Shown in pieces: positions 20,555 through 30,616 of a stretch of 64,000 nucleotides of DNA. The notes below the pieces were generated by a model. It was not told where the DNA came from. It saw nothing but the letters and a program-made list of their open reading frames with translations, and did no database searches. Every line of letters starts with the position of its first letter. Position 1 is the first letter of the stretch. Origin of the DNA: Aeromicrobium sp. Leaf245 (GTDB lineage: Bacteria > Actinomycetota > Actinomycetes > Propionibacteriales > Nocardioidaceae); NCBI RefSeq assembly GCF_942548115.1, contig NZ_OW824151.1, forward strand, positions 744,001 to 808,000, given 5' to 3'. The translations under genes and the position numbers were made by a program.

Positions 20555-22423
20555 TCAGCGGCGCGACTTCGCGGCGCGGGCGCGCTCGGAGGCGTTCAGG
20601 ATCACCTTGCGGATGCGCACGTGGGTGGGGGTGACCTCCACGCACTCGTCCTCACGGCAGAACTCCAGGCACTGCTCGAGCGACAGGCGCTTCGGCGGGA
20701 TGACCTTCTCGAAGTTGTCCGACGTCGCCGAGCGGATGTTGGTCTGCTTCTTCTCCTTGGTGATGTTGACGTCCATGTCGTCGTCACGGGAGTTCTCGCC
20801 GACGATCATGCCCTCGTAGACCTCGGTGGCGGGCTCGACGAACAGCACGCCGCGCTCCTGCAGGTTGGTCATCGCGAACGAGGTGACCGCACCGGCCCGG
20901 TCGGCCACGAGCGAGCCCGACGGGCGGGTCGAGATCTCGCCGAACCAGGGCTCGTAGCCCTCGGAGATGTGGTGAGCGATGCCGGTGCCGCGGGTGTCGG
21001 TGAGGAACTCCGTGCGGAAGCCGATCAGGCCGCGGGCGGGGACCAGGAACTCCATGCGGACCCAGCCGGTGCCGTGGTTGATCATCTGCTCCATGCGGCC
21101 CTTGCGGACGGCCAGCAGCTGCGTGATGGTGCCGAGGTACTCCTCGGGCGCGTCGATGGTCAGGCGCTCGACGGGCTCGTGCAGCTTGCCGTCGATCTCC
21201 TTGGTGACCACCTGCGGCTTGCCGACGGTGAGCTCGTAGCCCTCGCGCCGCATCTGCTCGACGAGGATCGCGAGGGCCAGCTCGCCACGACCCTGCACCT
21301 CCCACGCGTCGGGGCGGTCGGTGGGCAGCACGCGGATCGACACGTTGCCGATGAGCTCGGCGTCGAGACGGTCCTTGACGAGGCGGGCCGTGACCTTCGT
21401 GCCCTTCTCGCGGCCGGCGAGCGGCGACTGGTTGGTGCCGATCGTCATGGAGATGGCCGGCTCGTCGACGTGGATCAGCGGCAGGGCGACCGGGTTCTCC
21501 GGGTCGGCCAGCGTCTCGCCGATGTTGATGCTCGCCATGCCGGCGATGGCGACGATGTCGCCCGGACCGGCGGACTCGCCGGGCTTGCGCTCGAGCGCCT
21601 CGGTGATGAGCAGCTCGGTGACCTTGACCCGCTCGACCGAGCCGTCGCGCTTCATCCACGCGACCTGCTGGCCCTTCTTGAGCGTGCCCTCCTTGACGCG
21701 GACCAGCGCGAGGCGGCCGAGGAAGGGCGAGGAGTCGAGGTTCGTGACGTGCGCCTGCAGCGGCGCGCCCTCGGTGTACTCGGGGGCCGGCACGGCGTCC
21801 ATGATCGTCTGGAACAGCGGGACCAGGTTCTCGTTGTCGGGCAGGCCGCCGTCGTCGGGCTTGTTCAGCGAGGCACGACCGGCGCGGGCCGACGCGTAGA
21901 CGACGGGGAAGTCGAGGGCGTCGTCACCGGCGTCCTCGGGCAGCAGGTCGAGGAACAGCTCGTAGGTCTCGTCGACGACCTCGGCGATGCGCGAGTCGGG
22001 ACGGTCGACCTTGTTGACCACGAGGATGACCGGCATCTTCGCGGCGAGCGCCTTGCGCAGCACGAAGCGCGTCTGGGGCAGTGGGCCCTCGGACGCGTCG
22101 ACGAGCAGGACCACGGCGTCGACCATGGACAGGCCGCGCTCGACCTCACCACCGAAGTCGGCGTGGCCGGGGGTGTCGATGATGTTGATCGTCACGCCGC
22201 CCTCAGGAGCACCGGGGCCCGCGTAGCGGACGGCGGTGTTCTTCGCGAGGATCGTGATGCCCTTCTCGCGCTCGAGGTCGCCGGAGTCCATGACCCGGTC
22301 GGTGACCTCCTGGTGGTCGGTGTAGGCACCCTGCTGCTGGAGCATGGCGTCGACGAGGGTGGTCTTGCCGTGGTCGACGTGGGCGACGATCGCGACGTTG
22401 CGCAGATCGAGACGGGTGGACAT
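20555..22423 (-). CDS. typA: translational GTPase TypA/BipA
   Basis: Ribosome-associated GTPase of the EF-G superfamily, involved in stress adaptation and 50S assembly in other bacteria. 622 residues, full length. G motifs seen: [10 protein letters not shown] (residues 14-23), DTPGHADF and NKVDRP. The C-terminal BipA-specific domain, ending [15 protein letters not shown] and [14 protein letters not shown], is present. The ATG at 22423 has GAGGAAC upstream; longer in-frame sequence is rejected. Monocistronic, with its own strong terminator. Confidence 0.96.
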   Translation of the reverse strand: MSTRLDLRNVAIVAHVDHGKTTLVDAMLQQQGAYTDHQEVTDRVMDSGDLEREKGITILAKNTAVRYAGPGAPEGGVTINIIDTPGHADFGGEVERGLSMVDAVVLLVDASEGPLPQTRFVLRKALAAKMPVILVVNKVDRPDSRIAEVVDETYELFLDLLPEDAGDDALDFPVVYASARAGRASLNKPDDGGLPDNENLVPLFQTIMDAVPAPEYTEGAPLQAHVTNLDSSPFLGRLALVRVKEGTLKKGQQVAWMKRDGSVERVKVTELLITEALERKPGESAGPGDIVAIAGMASINIGETLADPENPVALPLIHVDEPAISMTIGTNQSPLAGREKGTKVTARLVKDRLDAELIGNVSIRVLPTDRPDAWEVQGRGELALAILVEQMRREGYELTVGKPQVVTKEIDGKLHEPVERLTIDAPEEYLGTITQLLAVRKGRMEQMINHGTGWVRMEFLVPARGLIGFRTEFLTDTRGTGIAHHISEGYEPWFGEISTRPSGSLVADRAGAVTSFAMTNLQERGVLFVEPATEVYEGMIVGENSRDDDMDVNITKEKKQTNIRSATSDNFEKVIPPKRLSLEQCLEFCREDECVEVTPTHVRIRKVILNASERARAAKSRR

Positions 22424-22551
22424 GCAGGGAGTTCCTCGCGCTGGATGACAGGGGAGCCGGGGCCGGCTGAGGCCGGAGGGCCCCCAGAAGTCTAGTCGGC
22501 CGGTGGACGTGCTCCTGCCACATGGCGGCACCAGCGTCGAAACTAGATGCA

Positions 22552-22597
22552 GATCACAATCATCGCGTGATCACAATGGTTGCATGTGCGTTAGCAT
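22552..22597 (+). promoter_or_regulatory. marR promoter with direct repeats
   Basis: GATCACAAT occurs twice, at 22552-22560 and 22569-22577, 17 bases apart. This AT-rich patch is unusual here. TAGCAT at 22592-22597 lies six bases before the GTG of the MarR gene, so transcription probably starts at or next to that GTG. The repeats would then cover the -35 region, a plausible autoregulatory operator. Confidence 0.55.
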
Positions 22598-22603
22598 CTT
22601 CCG

Positions 22604-23071
22604 GTGACCATCGAACGCGGAGCGGTGCACGAGCGCCTGGAGGCGTTCGTCCAGAGACTCATGAGCTGTGTGCACTCCGAGGGCCTCGACCAGCTCGTCG
22701 AGCTCGACCTCTCCATGACGCAGGCGCGAGCGATGTTCACCGTCGCCCACGCCGACCGCCCCCTCGCGATCAACGAGATCGCGACAGCCATCGGACTCTC
22801 GGTGGCTGCCTCAGGTCGCACCGTCGACCAGCTCGTCAAGCTCGGCGCCCTCGAGCGCCACGAGAGTCCGGAGGACCGTCGGGTGAAGCTCGTGGGCCTC
22901 ACCAAGCACGGCTTCGACTTCGTGGACGAGCAGATGGAGCACAAGCGTCGGGCCCTGCGCGTCGTCGCGGACCGGCTCGACCCCCAGCACGCCGAAGACC
23001 TGCACAGGATCCTCGGCCAGATCCTCGCGAGCGACGCCTTGCGACTGCCAGAGAAGGAAGACCATGTCTGA
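22604..23071 (+). CDS. MarR-family transcriptional regulator
   Basis: 155 residues. The winged helix is visible: recognition region PLAINEIATAIGLSVAASGRTVDQLVKLG (residues about 50-78) and wing ERHESPEDRRVKLVGLT. N- and C-terminal helices would form the dimer. There is no Shine-Dalgarno sequence before the GTG, consistent with a leaderless start. It overlaps the downstream MFS gene by 8 bases, so it very likely controls that efflux pump and itself. Confidence 0.92.
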   Translation: MTIERGAVHERLEAFVQRLMSCVHSEGLDQLVELDLSMTQARAMFTVAHADRPLAINEIATAIGLSVAASGRTVDQLVKLGALERHESPEDRRVKLVGLTKHGFDFVDEQMEHKRRALRVVADRLDPQHAEDLHRILGQILASDALRLPEKEDHV

Positions 23072-24647
23072 CCAGACCGCCGTCGGTGCGGCACCCTCCA
23101 TCCCGGACGACGACCGCATCACCCCGGACATCCTGAAGATCGCCGGTGTCGTCGTCCTCGGCGCCATCATGTCGATCCTCGACATCACCGTCGTGAACGT
23201 GGCCCTGCCGACGTTCCAGGAGGCGTTCGACGTCTCCGAGCTGTCCACCGTCGCGTGGTCCGTGACCGGCTACACGCTGGCGCTCGCCGCGGTCATCCCG
23301 CTCACGGGCTGGGCGGCCGACCGCTTCGGAACCAAGCGCCTCTACATGGCCGCGATCGGCCTGTTCACCATCGGCTCGGTGCTGTGCGCCACGGCCTGGA
23401 GCATCGAGTCGCTCGTGGCCTTCCGCGTCCTCCAGGGCCTCGGCGGCGGCATGCTGATGCCGCTGGGCATGACGATCATGACCCGGGCCGCCGGCCCGCA
23501 CCGCATGGGGCGCCTCATGGCCATCCTGGGCATCCCGATGCTCCTCGGCCCGATCATGGGTCCGATCCTCGGCGGCTGGCTCATCGAGATCGCCTCGTGG
23601 CACTGGATCTTCCTGATCAACCTGCCCCTCGGCCTCGCGGCGCTCGTCTACGCGCAGATCATCCTGCCGAAGGACGAGGCCGAGCCGAGCGAGTCGTTCG
23701 ACTTCATCGGGATGCTGCTGATGTCCCCGGGCCTCGCGCTCTTCCTGTTCGGTGTCTCCTCGATCCCCGAGACCGGCACCGTGGAGTCGACCCGGGTGCT
23801 CGTGCCTGCGATCGTCGGCGCCCTGTTGATCATCGGTTTCGTCTTCTGGGCCTTCCGGCCGAAGCACCCGCTGCTCGACCTGCGGCTGTTCAAGGACCGC
23901 AACCTCGCGGTCTCGACGATCACCATGTTCCTGTTCGTCGGTGCGTTCTTCGGTGCGCTGCTGCTGGTGCCGACCTACTTCCAGCAGGTTCGTGGCGAGA
24001 GCGTCCTCAAGGCCGGCCTCCTCGTGGCGCCGCAGGGACTGGGCGCCATGCTGACCATGCCGATCGCCGGCACCCTGGTCGACAGGATGCCGATCGGCCG
24101 GATCGTGCCGTTCGGCTTCGTCGGCATCATCGTCGGTGTCGTGGGACTCGCGACGAGCACGGATCCGAACACCCCGCTGTGGCACATCATGGGCTGGTTG
24201 TTCGTCATGGGCCTCGGCATGGGTGGCACGATGATGCCGATCTTCACCTCCGCGCTCAAGACGCTCAAGGCGCACGACGTGGCCCGCGGCTCCACGCTCA
24301 TCAACGTGGTGCAGCAGGTGGCCAGCTCCATCGGCGTCGCCATCATGACGGTGCTGCTGACCAACGGGTTCAAGGACTCCGCCGCGGTCACGGCCGGCCA
24401 GGCGATCGGCGAGGCCGAGCGGACCGGCACCCCACCGCCGCAGGAGGCCCTGGAGGTCGCCCAACGGCTCGGCGACGGGTTCCAGGCCACCGTCCTGCAG
24501 GACATGGCCGACGCGTTCCACAGCACCTACCTCGTGGCGCTCGCGCTCATCGTCGTGGCGCTCGTGCCGGTCGCGTTCATGCCGCGCAAGCGCGAGGAGT
24601 CCAAGCTCCTCGCCGACGAGGACCGGCCTCCGGTCGTCGTGCACTGA
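23064..24647 (+). CDS. MFS drug transporter, DHA2 (EmrB/QacA) family
   Basis: Inner-membrane proton-coupled multidrug exporter of 527 residues with 14 predicted helices, starting near residue 27 (GVVVLGAIMSILDITVVNVALP). Family motifs are visible: motif A GWAADRFGTKRLYM, motif C LGIPMLLGPIMGPILGGWLIE, and the DITVVNVALP motif specific to 14-helix members. GAAGGAAG precedes the ATG. It is co-transcribed with the MarR regulator and ends at a 42-bp palindromic terminator. Substrates are unknown. Confidence 0.93.
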   Translation: MSDQTAVGAAPSIPDDDRITPDILKIAGVVVLGAIMSILDITVVNVALPTFQEAFDVSELSTVAWSVTGYTLALAAVIPLTGWAADRFGTKRLYMAAIGLFTIGSVLCATAWSIESLVAFRVLQGLGGGMLMPLGMTIMTRAAGPHRMGRLMAILGIPMLLGPIMGPILGGWLIEIASWHWIFLINLPLGLAALVYAQIILPKDEAEPSESFDFIGMLLMSPGLALFLFGVSSIPETGTVESTRVLVPAIVGALLIIGFVFWAFRPKHPLLDLRLFKDRNLAVSTITMFLFVGAFFGALLLVPTYFQQVRGESVLKAGLLVAPQGLGAMLTMPIAGTLVDRMPIGRIVPFGFVGIIVGVVGLATSTDPNTPLWHIMGWLFVMGLGMGGTMMPIFTSALKTLKAHDVARGSTLINVVQQVASSIGVAIMTVLLTNGFKDSAAVTAGQAIGEAERTGTPPPQEALEVAQRLGDGFQATVLQDMADAFHSTYLVALALIVVALVPVAFMPRKREESKLLADEDRPPVVVH

Positions 24648-24660
24648 CACCCGCCGCATG

Positions 24661-24702
24661 CGCAGCGACCCCCGACACCTCGAGGTGTCGGGGGTCGCTG
24701 CG
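24661..24702. terminator. 42-bp perfect palindromic bidirectional terminator
   Basis: Arms of 19 bp (CGCAGCGACCCCCGACACC and its complement) meet at a TCGA loop with no mismatch. Part of the right arm (TGTCGGGGGTCGC) is repeated again at 24703-24715. It separates the convergent MFS and SDR genes. Confidence 0.9.
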
Positions 24703-24720
24703 TGTCGGGGGTCGCAGCTC

Positions 24721-25497
24721 TCAGGAGGTCCGGTGCACCTTGTGCTGCGACGCCTGCGCGATCGGCTTGACGACCACGAGGTCGACGTTCACGTGCTGCG
24801 GTCGGGTGGCGATCCACGCCACCACGTCGGCCACGTCGTCGGCCGTGAGCGGCTCGTCGACACCGGCGTACACGGCCTCCGCCCGCTCGGCGTCGCCGTC
24901 GAACCGCGTGAGCGCGAACTCCTCGGTGCGCACCATCCCGGGGGCGACCTCGCACACGCGCACGGGACGGCCCAGGAGCTCGAGGCGGAGCGTCTCGGTC
25001 ATCACCGCGACCCCGTGCTTGGCCGCCGTGTACCCGCCGCCGCCCTCGTAGGCGATGCGCCCGGCGGTGGACCCGACGTTGAGGATGGTGCCGGCGCCGC
25101 TGGCCTCGAGCGCGGGGAGCAGGGCCCGGGTGACCTGCAGGGTGCCGATCACGTTGATCTCGTACATGCGCCGCCAGTCCTCGGCGTCGGCGTGCTCCAC
25201 GGGGTCCAGGCCCAGGGCGCCACCGGCGTTGTTGACGAGCAGGCTCACCGCGGGACCCGCGGCCTCGGCGAGCGCTCGCACCTGCTCGGCATCGGTCACG
25301 TCGCAGGGCACGGCGATGCCGTCGATCTCGGCGGCGAGGGCCTGGATGCGATCGGCGCGGCGCGCGGCGCAGACGACGCGGTAGCCCGCGGCTGCGAGGT
25401 GCCGTGCGCTCGCGGCGCCGATGCCGCTGCTGGCGCCGGTGACGACGGCGACGGGACGGCCAACCTGCTGGGACGGGGCGGGACTCTGCTCGACCAT
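24721..25497 (-). CDS. short-chain dehydrogenase/reductase (Rv0484c-like)
   Basis: NAD(P)-dependent oxidoreductase of 258 residues, classical [11 protein letters not shown] at residues 20-27 binds the cofactor, NNAGG is near residue 89, and the catalytic Ser (NVGSTAG) and YTAAK follow at about 137 and 151. The C-terminus ([23 protein letters not shown]) resembles the serine/3-hydroxy acid dehydrogenase subgroup. Divergent from mshA, as in the Rv0484c-mshA arrangement of M. tuberculosis. The substrate is not determined. Confidence 0.88.
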   Translation of the reverse strand: MVEQSPAPSQQVGRPVAVVTGASSGIGAASARHLAAAGYRVVCAARRADRIQALAAEIDGIAVPCDVTDAEQVRALAEAAGPAVSLLVNNAGGALGLDPVEHADAEDWRRMYEINVIGTLQVTRALLPALEASGAGTILNVGSTAGRIAYEGGGGYTAAKHGVAVMTETLRLELLGRPVRVCEVAPGMVRTEEFALTRFDGDAERAEAVYAGVDEPLTADDVADVVAWIATRPQHVNVDLVVVKPIAQASQHKVHRTS

Positions 25498-25579
25498 GAC
25501 GCCATCGTCGCACCGGTGTCGACGTCGACGGCGCGCCCCTCTCGCTGCGGAGGTGGGCGGGGAGCGTCAAGATGGTCCG

Positions 25580-26863
25580 GTGACGACCTCCCGCCGACCC
25601 CGCCGCGTGGCCATGCTCTCGGCGCACACGTCGCCCCTGGAGCAGCCGGGCAGCGGCGACGCCGGCGGGATGAACGTCTACGTGCTCGAGCTGGCCCGTC
25701 GCCTCGCCCGGCGCGGCGTCGAGGTCGAGGTGTTCACGCGGGCCACGTCGCGACACCTCCCGCCCGTGGTCGAGGCCGCGCCCGGTGTGGTGGTGCGGCA
25801 CGTGACGGCCGGACCGTTCGAGGGACTCACCAAGGACGACCTGCCCAGCCAGCTGTGCGGCTTCGTGCGCGACGTCCTGCGGGCCGAGGTCGTGGCCGGC
25901 CCCGACCACTTCGACCTCGTCCACAGCCACTACTGGCTGTCCGGCCAGGTCGGGACGGTCGCGGCCGAGCGATGGGACGTGCCGCTCGTGCACACGATGC
26001 ACACGATGGCGAAGGTCAAGAACGCCCACCTCGCCGAGGGCGACCGGGCCGAGCCGATCGGCCGCGTCGCGGGCGAGGAGGAGATCGTGCGCATCGCGGA
26101 CCGGCTGGTGGCCAACACGCAGGAGGAGCGGCGCGAGCTCGTCGACCTGTACGGTGCCGCGCCGGACCGGGTCGACGTCGTCCATCCCGGGGTCGACCTC
26201 GAGGTGTTCCGCAGCGGGCGCCGCGACGAGTCCCGCACGCTTCTCGGCCTTCCCGACGGCGCCGCGGTGCTGCTCTTCGCCGGCCGCATCCAGCCGTTGA
26301 AGGCTCCCGACGTGGTGCTGCGCGCGGCTGCCGTCATGATCGATCGCGACCCGGCGCTGCGGGAGCGGCTCCAGGTGGTGGTCGTCGGCGGTGCCTCGGG
26401 CAGCGGGCTGGATCGTCCGACCTCTCTCGTCGAGCTGGCAGACGACCTCGGGATCGCCGACGTCGTCCGGCTGGAGCCGGCGGTCACCCAGGCGGAGCTG
26501 GCCGGCTGGTACGCCGCCGCCGACGTGGTCTGCGTGCCGTCGTACAACGAGTCGTTCGGGCTCGTCGCGATCGAGGCCCAGGCCTGCGGCACCCCGGTCG
26601 TCGCCGCGCGCGTCGGGGGTCTGTCGACGGCGGTCGCCGACGGCGTGAGCGGTGTGCTGGTCGACGGCCACGACCCGCGGGACTACGCCGACGCGCTGCA
26701 CCCGCTGCTCACCGACCGGGCCCATCGCGACGCCCTGGGCCAGAAGGCGGTGGCGCACGCGACGGGCTTCGGCTGGGACGCGACCGTCGACCGGGTGCTG
26801 GAGGTCTACGCCCGGGCCTTCGACGAGCGGGCCGGCGACAACGGGACGACGAAGGACGCGTGA
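25580..26863 (+). CDS. mshA: D-inositol-3-phosphate glycosyltransferase (mycothiol synthesis)
   Basis: GT-B fold enzyme that transfers N-acetylglucosamine from UDP-GlcNAc to inositol-3-phosphate, the first step of mycothiol synthesis. 427 residues. The N-terminal [22 protein letters not shown] and HSHYWLSG are diagnostic of MshA. The C-terminal nucleotide site has [22 protein letters not shown] with the E-x7-E pattern. CAAGAT at 25568-25573 ends six bases before the GTG, suggesting leaderless expression. The SDR-mshA-YbjN neighbourhood is conserved in mycobacteria. Confidence 0.95.
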   Translation: MTTSRRPRRVAMLSAHTSPLEQPGSGDAGGMNVYVLELARRLARRGVEVEVFTRATSRHLPPVVEAAPGVVVRHVTAGPFEGLTKDDLPSQLCGFVRDVLRAEVVAGPDHFDLVHSHYWLSGQVGTVAAERWDVPLVHTMHTMAKVKNAHLAEGDRAEPIGRVAGEEEIVRIADRLVANTQEERRELVDLYGAAPDRVDVVHPGVDLEVFRSGRRDESRTLLGLPDGAAVLLFAGRIQPLKAPDVVLRAAAVMIDRDPALRERLQVVVVGGASGSGLDRPTSLVELADDLGIADVVRLEPAVTQAELAGWYAAADVVCVPSYNESFGLVAIEAQACGTPVVAARVGGLSTAVADGVSGVLVDGHDPRDYADALHPLLTDRAHRDALGQKAVAHATGFGWDATVDRVLEVYARAFDERAGDNGTTKDA

Positions 26864-26867
26864 GGAC

Positions 26868-27377
26868 ATGAGCGCCGACCTGACGACCGACCAGCGCCAG
26901 GCGCTCGAGGTGATCCTCGACGCGGTGGCCTCAGCCGGGCTCGACCACGTGCGGCACGGCCTCACCGTGGTCGAGGTCGACCTGCCGGGGGAGCGCAAGC
27001 TCAAGACCACGACGCGCCTCGACGTCGGCCGGCACACGCTGGGCGTGCACGCCTTCGTCGCGCGCAACCCCGACGAGAACCACGAGGGCGTCTACCGCTG
27101 GCTGCTCGAGCGCAACCTCAAGCTGTACGGCGTCGCGTTCGCCATCGACTCCGCGGGCGACGTCTACCTCGACGGCCGGCTGCCGCTGCACTCGGTCACG
27201 GCCGACGAGGTCGACCGTCTCCTCGGCGCCGTGCTCTCGGCGTCGGACGACTCGTTCAACACGATCCTCGAGCTCGGCTTCGCCTCGTCCATCCGCAAGG
27301 AGTGGGCGTGGCGCGAGTCCCGCGGCGAGTCGACGGCCAACCTGGCCGCCTTCGAGCACCTGCGCCCGAAGGACTGA
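26868..27377 (+). CDS. YbjN-domain protein (Rv0487-like)
   Basis: 169 residues. Type III secretion chaperone-like YbjN fold: alternating helix at the N-terminus, strand-rich VVEVDLPGERKLKTTTRLDV and LGVHAFVARNPDENHEGVYRWLLERN, which is the conserved core. It begins 4 bases after the mshA stop with TGAGGA as ribosome site, so it is an operon partner of mshA, as in other actinobacteria. Function unknown, though the linkage suggests a housekeeping role near mycothiol metabolism. Confidence 0.88.
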   Translation: MSADLTTDQRQALEVILDAVASAGLDHVRHGLTVVEVDLPGERKLKTTTRLDVGRHTLGVHAFVARNPDENHEGVYRWLLERNLKLYGVAFAIDSAGDVYLDGRLPLHSVTADEVDRLLGAVLSASDDSFNTILELGFASSIRKEWAWRESRGESTANLAAFEHLRPKD

Positions 27378-27518
27378 CGGGCGGTTCGTCGGGCGGCGTC
27401 GGTCGGGTGGGCCCTCGCTTGCTGCTGCGTCGTTCGGCCGGGCCTTCGCCTGCTGCTGCGGCGGTCGATCGGGCTCTCGCTCGCTGCCGCGTCGCTGTGG
27501 CTGAGAGTCGCGGTGGCG

Positions 27519-27772
27519 TCCGAAAGGGCCTCGACCGGCTGAGGGGTCCGGTGTCGGGCGAGCACGCGGGGTGCGGCCCGGCCCACGCAAGATTCTGCGT
27601 TCTCGCGTCCGAGCTCGAAGGATGCTGCGTTCGCCACGAGATCCCGCAGGAAACGCAGCATCGTTCGGGTTCTCGCGCGCGAAGGCAGGATCGTGCGTCC
27701 GACGGGCGGCGTGACGCTCGGGCGGTCGACGATTCTCCCTCGGCGTGGGACGGTCCACGAGAAGGGAGAATC
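27519..27772. repeat. composite hairpin element, copy 2 (one end missing)
   Basis: Starts with TCCGAAAGGGCCTCGACCGG (27519-27538), the same end as copy 1. A nested hairpin follows, outer 27586-27598/27685-27697 and inner GATGCTGCGTT/AACGCAGCATC (27621-27631/27652-27662), then the GATTCTCC/GGAGAATC unit (27731-27738/27765-27772) with CGTGG/CCACG inside. Order and sequence match copy 1 read backwards. No right-hand end is seen before the ssuB stop at 27804. The preceding 27378-27518 holds three degenerate repeats built on CTCGC-CTGCTGCTGCG. Confidence 0.85.
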
Positions 27773-27803
27773 CCTGCCCGGGCAAGTCACCGAGCGCCTC
27801 AGA

Positions 27804-28586
27804 TCAGGGGTGCGAGATCGCCTCGCGCACCTTCGTGGTGAGCGCGGTGAACTCGGGCAGGGCGCGCAGGTCCGCCGGGGCCACCTTGCGGCTGCTGGTG
27901 GAGAAGCGGGCCGACTCGTCGAGCACGATACGGCCGGGACGCGGGCTCATCACGAGGACGCGCGAACCGAGGAACACGGCCTCGTCGACCCCGTGGGTGA
28001 TGAACAAGATGGTCTTGCCCGTCTCGCGCCAGATCGTCAGCAGCTCCTCCTGCAGGCGCTCGCGGGTGAGGGCGTCGAGCGCACCGAAGGGCTCGTCCAT
28101 GAGGACGATCTCGGGGTCGTTCGTGAGCACGCGGGCGATCTGCGCGCGCTGCTGCATGCCGCCCGACAGCTCGTAGGGGCGCAGGCCCGCGACGTCGGAC
28201 AGTCCGACGAGCTCGAGGTAGCGCTCGGCGGTGCGGTGCCGCTCGGCCTTCGCGACGCCGCGCACCTTCGGGCCGAGGGCCACGTTGTCCCGCACGTCGA
28301 GCCACGGGTAGAGCGTCGGCTGCTGGAACACGACGCCGCGCTCGCGACCCGGGCCGCGCACGGGCCGACCGCCGACCTCGACGGTGCCGCGCGTCGGCTC
28401 GACGAAGCCAGCGAGGAGGCGCAGCAGCGTCGTCTTGCCGCAGCCCGAGGGTCCCGCGAGGGTCACGAGCTCTCCCGGCTCGATCGTCAGGTCGATCCGG
28501 TCGATCGCGCGCACCGACCCGTCGCGGGTCCGGAACTCCTGCTCCAGACCCGCGACGGTGACGGCGAGGTCGTGGCGCTCACTCAC
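27804..28586 (-). CDS. ABC transporter ATP-binding protein, nitrate/sulfonate/taurine type
   Basis: 260 residues with the full ABC set: Walker A GPSGCGKTTLLRLLAG (residue about 45), Q-loop VFQQPTLYPW, signature LSGGMQQRAQIARVL, Walker B IVLMDEPFGALD and switch His FITHGVDEA. These match SsuB/TauB. The start overlaps the binding-protein gene by 8 bases. It energises uptake with the permease at 29652 and receptor at 28579, most likely of alkanesulfonates or taurine. Whether it serves the sulfur locus at 43-49 kb is inference. Confidence 0.92.
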   Translation of the reverse strand: MSERHDLAVTVAGLEQEFRTRDGSVRAIDRIDLTIEPGELVTLAGPSGCGKTTLLRLLAGFVEPTRGTVEVGGRPVRGPGRERGVVFQQPTLYPWLDVRDNVALGPKVRGVAKAERHRTAERYLELVGLSDVAGLRPYELSGGMQQRAQIARVLTNDPEIVLMDEPFGALDALTRERLQEELLTIWRETGKTILFITHGVDEAVFLGSRVLVMSPRPGRIVLDESARFSTSSRKVAPADLRALPEFTALTTKVREAISHP

Positions 28587-29649
28587 CGGCGGCGGCCTCC
28601 GCCGGTCCGGGGTCGACGCCGTCGGCGTAGTCGGACTCGGGCGCGACCTCCGCGATGCCGTCCTGCGTGAGCAGGAACTCGGCCGTGGTGAAGAGGTCCT
28701 GTCCGAGCTTGCCGCCCAGGTAGTCGGCGCCCACCTGCTGAGAGGCGTCGAGGAACACGAAGCCCTCGAACTGCTTCTGCGCCTCCGCGGCGGTCACGCC
28801 CACCTCGACGGCCACGCTCTCGGCGGCCTTCTCCGGGTCGCTCTTGATCTGCTTGACCGCGTAGTCCTGCGCCTTCGCCCACACGGCCAGGACCTCGGGG
28901 TTGTCCTCGATGAAGGAGTCGTCGGCGATCGCGAGATCGAACGTCGGCTTGCCCGCCTTCGCCGTGTCCTCGCTCGTGAGGATGACCTTCCCGCCGTCCT
29001 TCTTCAGCTCGCTCAGCGTCGGGTCCCAGATCCACGCGGCGTCGATGTCGCCGCGCGACCAGGTCGGGGCGATCTGCTCGGGCTCGGAGTTGACCAGCTT
29101 GTAGTCGGAGGCGTCCTCGCCGGCGTCGGCGATGGCCTGCAGGAGGGAGAAGTGCGCCGTGGAGCCGAACGGGGTGGCGATGGTCTTGCCCTTGAGTCCG
29201 GCGATGTCGGTGGCCTCGCCCCCGCGCACGGCGAGCGACTCGGCGGAGCCGATGACGTCGTGCACCCAGATGACCGAGACGGGCAGGTCGAGCGGGGCCG
29301 ACAGCGCCTTGGTGCTTGGCGAGGAGCCGGCGAGGCCGATGTCGAGGCTGCCGCCGCCGAAGGCCTGCACGACGTCGCCGCCGGACGCGAAGTTGCTCCA
29401 CTCGATGGTGGCGTTCGGCAGGCAGTTCTCGAGGATCCTCTGGTCCTTCACGACGACGTCGCCGTTGGGGATCTTCTGGTAGCCGATGCGCACGGTCGTG
29501 TCGACGGACTCGTCGGCCTCGAACGGACACGCGTCGGCGGACGCCTGCGTGGTCTCGCCGCCGACGCCGCAGGCCGTGAGGCCGAGGGTGGCCACGACGG
29601 CGGCCAGCGCGGCGGCGACGGGGGTGCGGGACAGGAGGGGGGTCTTCAT
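28579..29649 (-). CDS. substrate-binding lipoprotein of sulfonate/taurine ABC transporter
   Basis: 356 residues. Lipoprotein signal with lipobox LTACGVGG (Cys about residue 27). The mature NMT1/SsuA-like domain shows VRIGYQKIPNGDVVV, AFGGGSLDIGLAGSSPS and GKTIATPFGSTAHFSLLQA, the TauA-type ligand pocket segments. Cys at about residue 41 and 76 could form a disulfide. It is placed between permease and ATPase genes in a three-gene operon. The name taurine-binding is by resemblance; ligand specificity is not visible. Confidence 0.9.
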   Translation of the reverse strand: MKTPLLSRTPVAAALAAVVATLGLTACGVGGETTQASADACPFEADESVDTTVRIGYQKIPNGDVVVKDQRILENCLPNATIEWSNFASGGDVVQAFGGGSLDIGLAGSSPSTKALSAPLDLPVSVIWVHDVIGSAESLAVRGGEATDIAGLKGKTIATPFGSTAHFSLLQAIADAGEDASDYKLVNSEPEQIAPTWSRGDIDAAWIWDPTLSELKKDGGKVILTSEDTAKAGKPTFDLAIADDSFIEDNPEVLAVWAKAQDYAVKQIKSDPEKAAESVAVEVGVTAAEAQKQFEGFVFLDASQQVGADYLGGKLGQDLFTTAEFLLTQDGIAEVAPESDYADGVDPGPAEAAAGE

Positions 29650-29651
29650 GG

Positions 29652-30470
29652 TCAGGCCTTTCCTCGCCAGGGGACGAGCTTCTTCTCGACGGTGCGGATG
29701 AGTGCGTCAAGGGCGATCGCGGTGAGGCCGATGACGATGATGCAGGCGATCGACAGGGCGATCTTGTTCTGCGTTCCCGAGAGGTAGGCCAGGCCCCCGA
29801 TGCCCGGCAGTCCGTTGACCAGCTCGGCGGCCACGACGGTGGTCCACGCGAAGCCGACGGCGACACGGAGACCACTGAGCACGTCGGGCAGGGTCGCGGG
29901 GAGGATCACGGTGGTGATGGTCTGACGCCGCGTGGCGCCGAGCGACCGGACGGCGTTCACCTGGTCGTCGCGCACGCCGCGGACACCGTTGAGGGTCGCG
30001 AGCGCGATCGGCGGGAACGCGGCGAGGAACAGCAGCGACACCTTCGACGTGTCACCGATGCCGAACCACGCCACGAGGAAGCCGAGGTAGGCCAACGGCG
30101 GCAGCGACCGCAGGAAGTCGACGTACGGGCCGACGACCCGCGAGAACCAGGGAACGGTGCCCATCGTCAGGCCGAGGGGGATGCCGACGAGGATGGCCAG
30201 GGCGAGCCCGCCACCGATCCGCTGCAGGCTCACCAGCAGGTGCTCCCACAGGTAGTAGCCCTCCTCGCCCCGCACGACCCGGTCGACGCCACCACCGATC
30301 GCGTGGTCGGTGTTGGCGCGCACGAACGCGTCCCACACTTCCAGCGGGCTCGGCGTCAGGTAGGCCGGACGCACCACGTCGGCCGCAGCCACCAGCGTCC
30401 ACGCCGTCAGCACGACCACCAACGTCGCGACGGGTGGCAGCCAGCGCGACGGCGCGGGAGGACGGATCAC
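29652..30470 (-). CDS. ABC transporter permease, sulfonate/taurine type
   Basis: 272 residues from the GTG at 30470, with six helices. The cytoplasmic coupling motif is EAA-like (AVRSLGATRRQTITTVILPATLPDVLSGLRVAVGFAW in segments), typical of SsuC/TauC. The frame stays open to a GTG at 30602, which would add 44 Arg/Pro-rich residues and collide with the divergent gene's promoter; the shorter start fits family length, but neither has a clear ribosome site. First gene of the transporter operon. Confidence 0.88.
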   Translation of the reverse strand: MIRPPAPSRWLPPVATLVVVLTAWTLVAAADVVRPAYLTPSPLEVWDAFVRANTDHAIGGGVDRVVRGEEGYYLWEHLLVSLQRIGGGLALAILVGIPLGLTMGTVPWFSRVVGPYVDFLRSLPPLAYLGFLVAWFGIGDTSKVSLLFLAAFPPIALATLNGVRGVRDDQVNAVRSLGATRRQTITTVILPATLPDVLSGLRVAVGFAWTTVVAAELVNGLPGIGGLAYLSGTQNKIALSIACIIVIGLTAIALDALIRTVEKKLVPWRGKA

Positions 30471-30616
30471 GAGGAGTGACCGTATGGCGCGCCGACGCCG
30501 GGTGGCGCCGGGTCCAGCATCCGGGAACGGTCTCGCCTGGCTCGTGCGATGGGCTAGGCGAGCGTCGCCCGCGGTCACCGTGACCGGAGTCGGGCCGCTC
30601 ACGTAGCGTTGGTGCC

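Noticed and set aside
29652-30602. Longer start (GTG 30602) for the ABC permease
   Set aside because: It would leave about 14 bases to the divergent gene's start and adds an Arg/Pro-rich extension not usual in the family.
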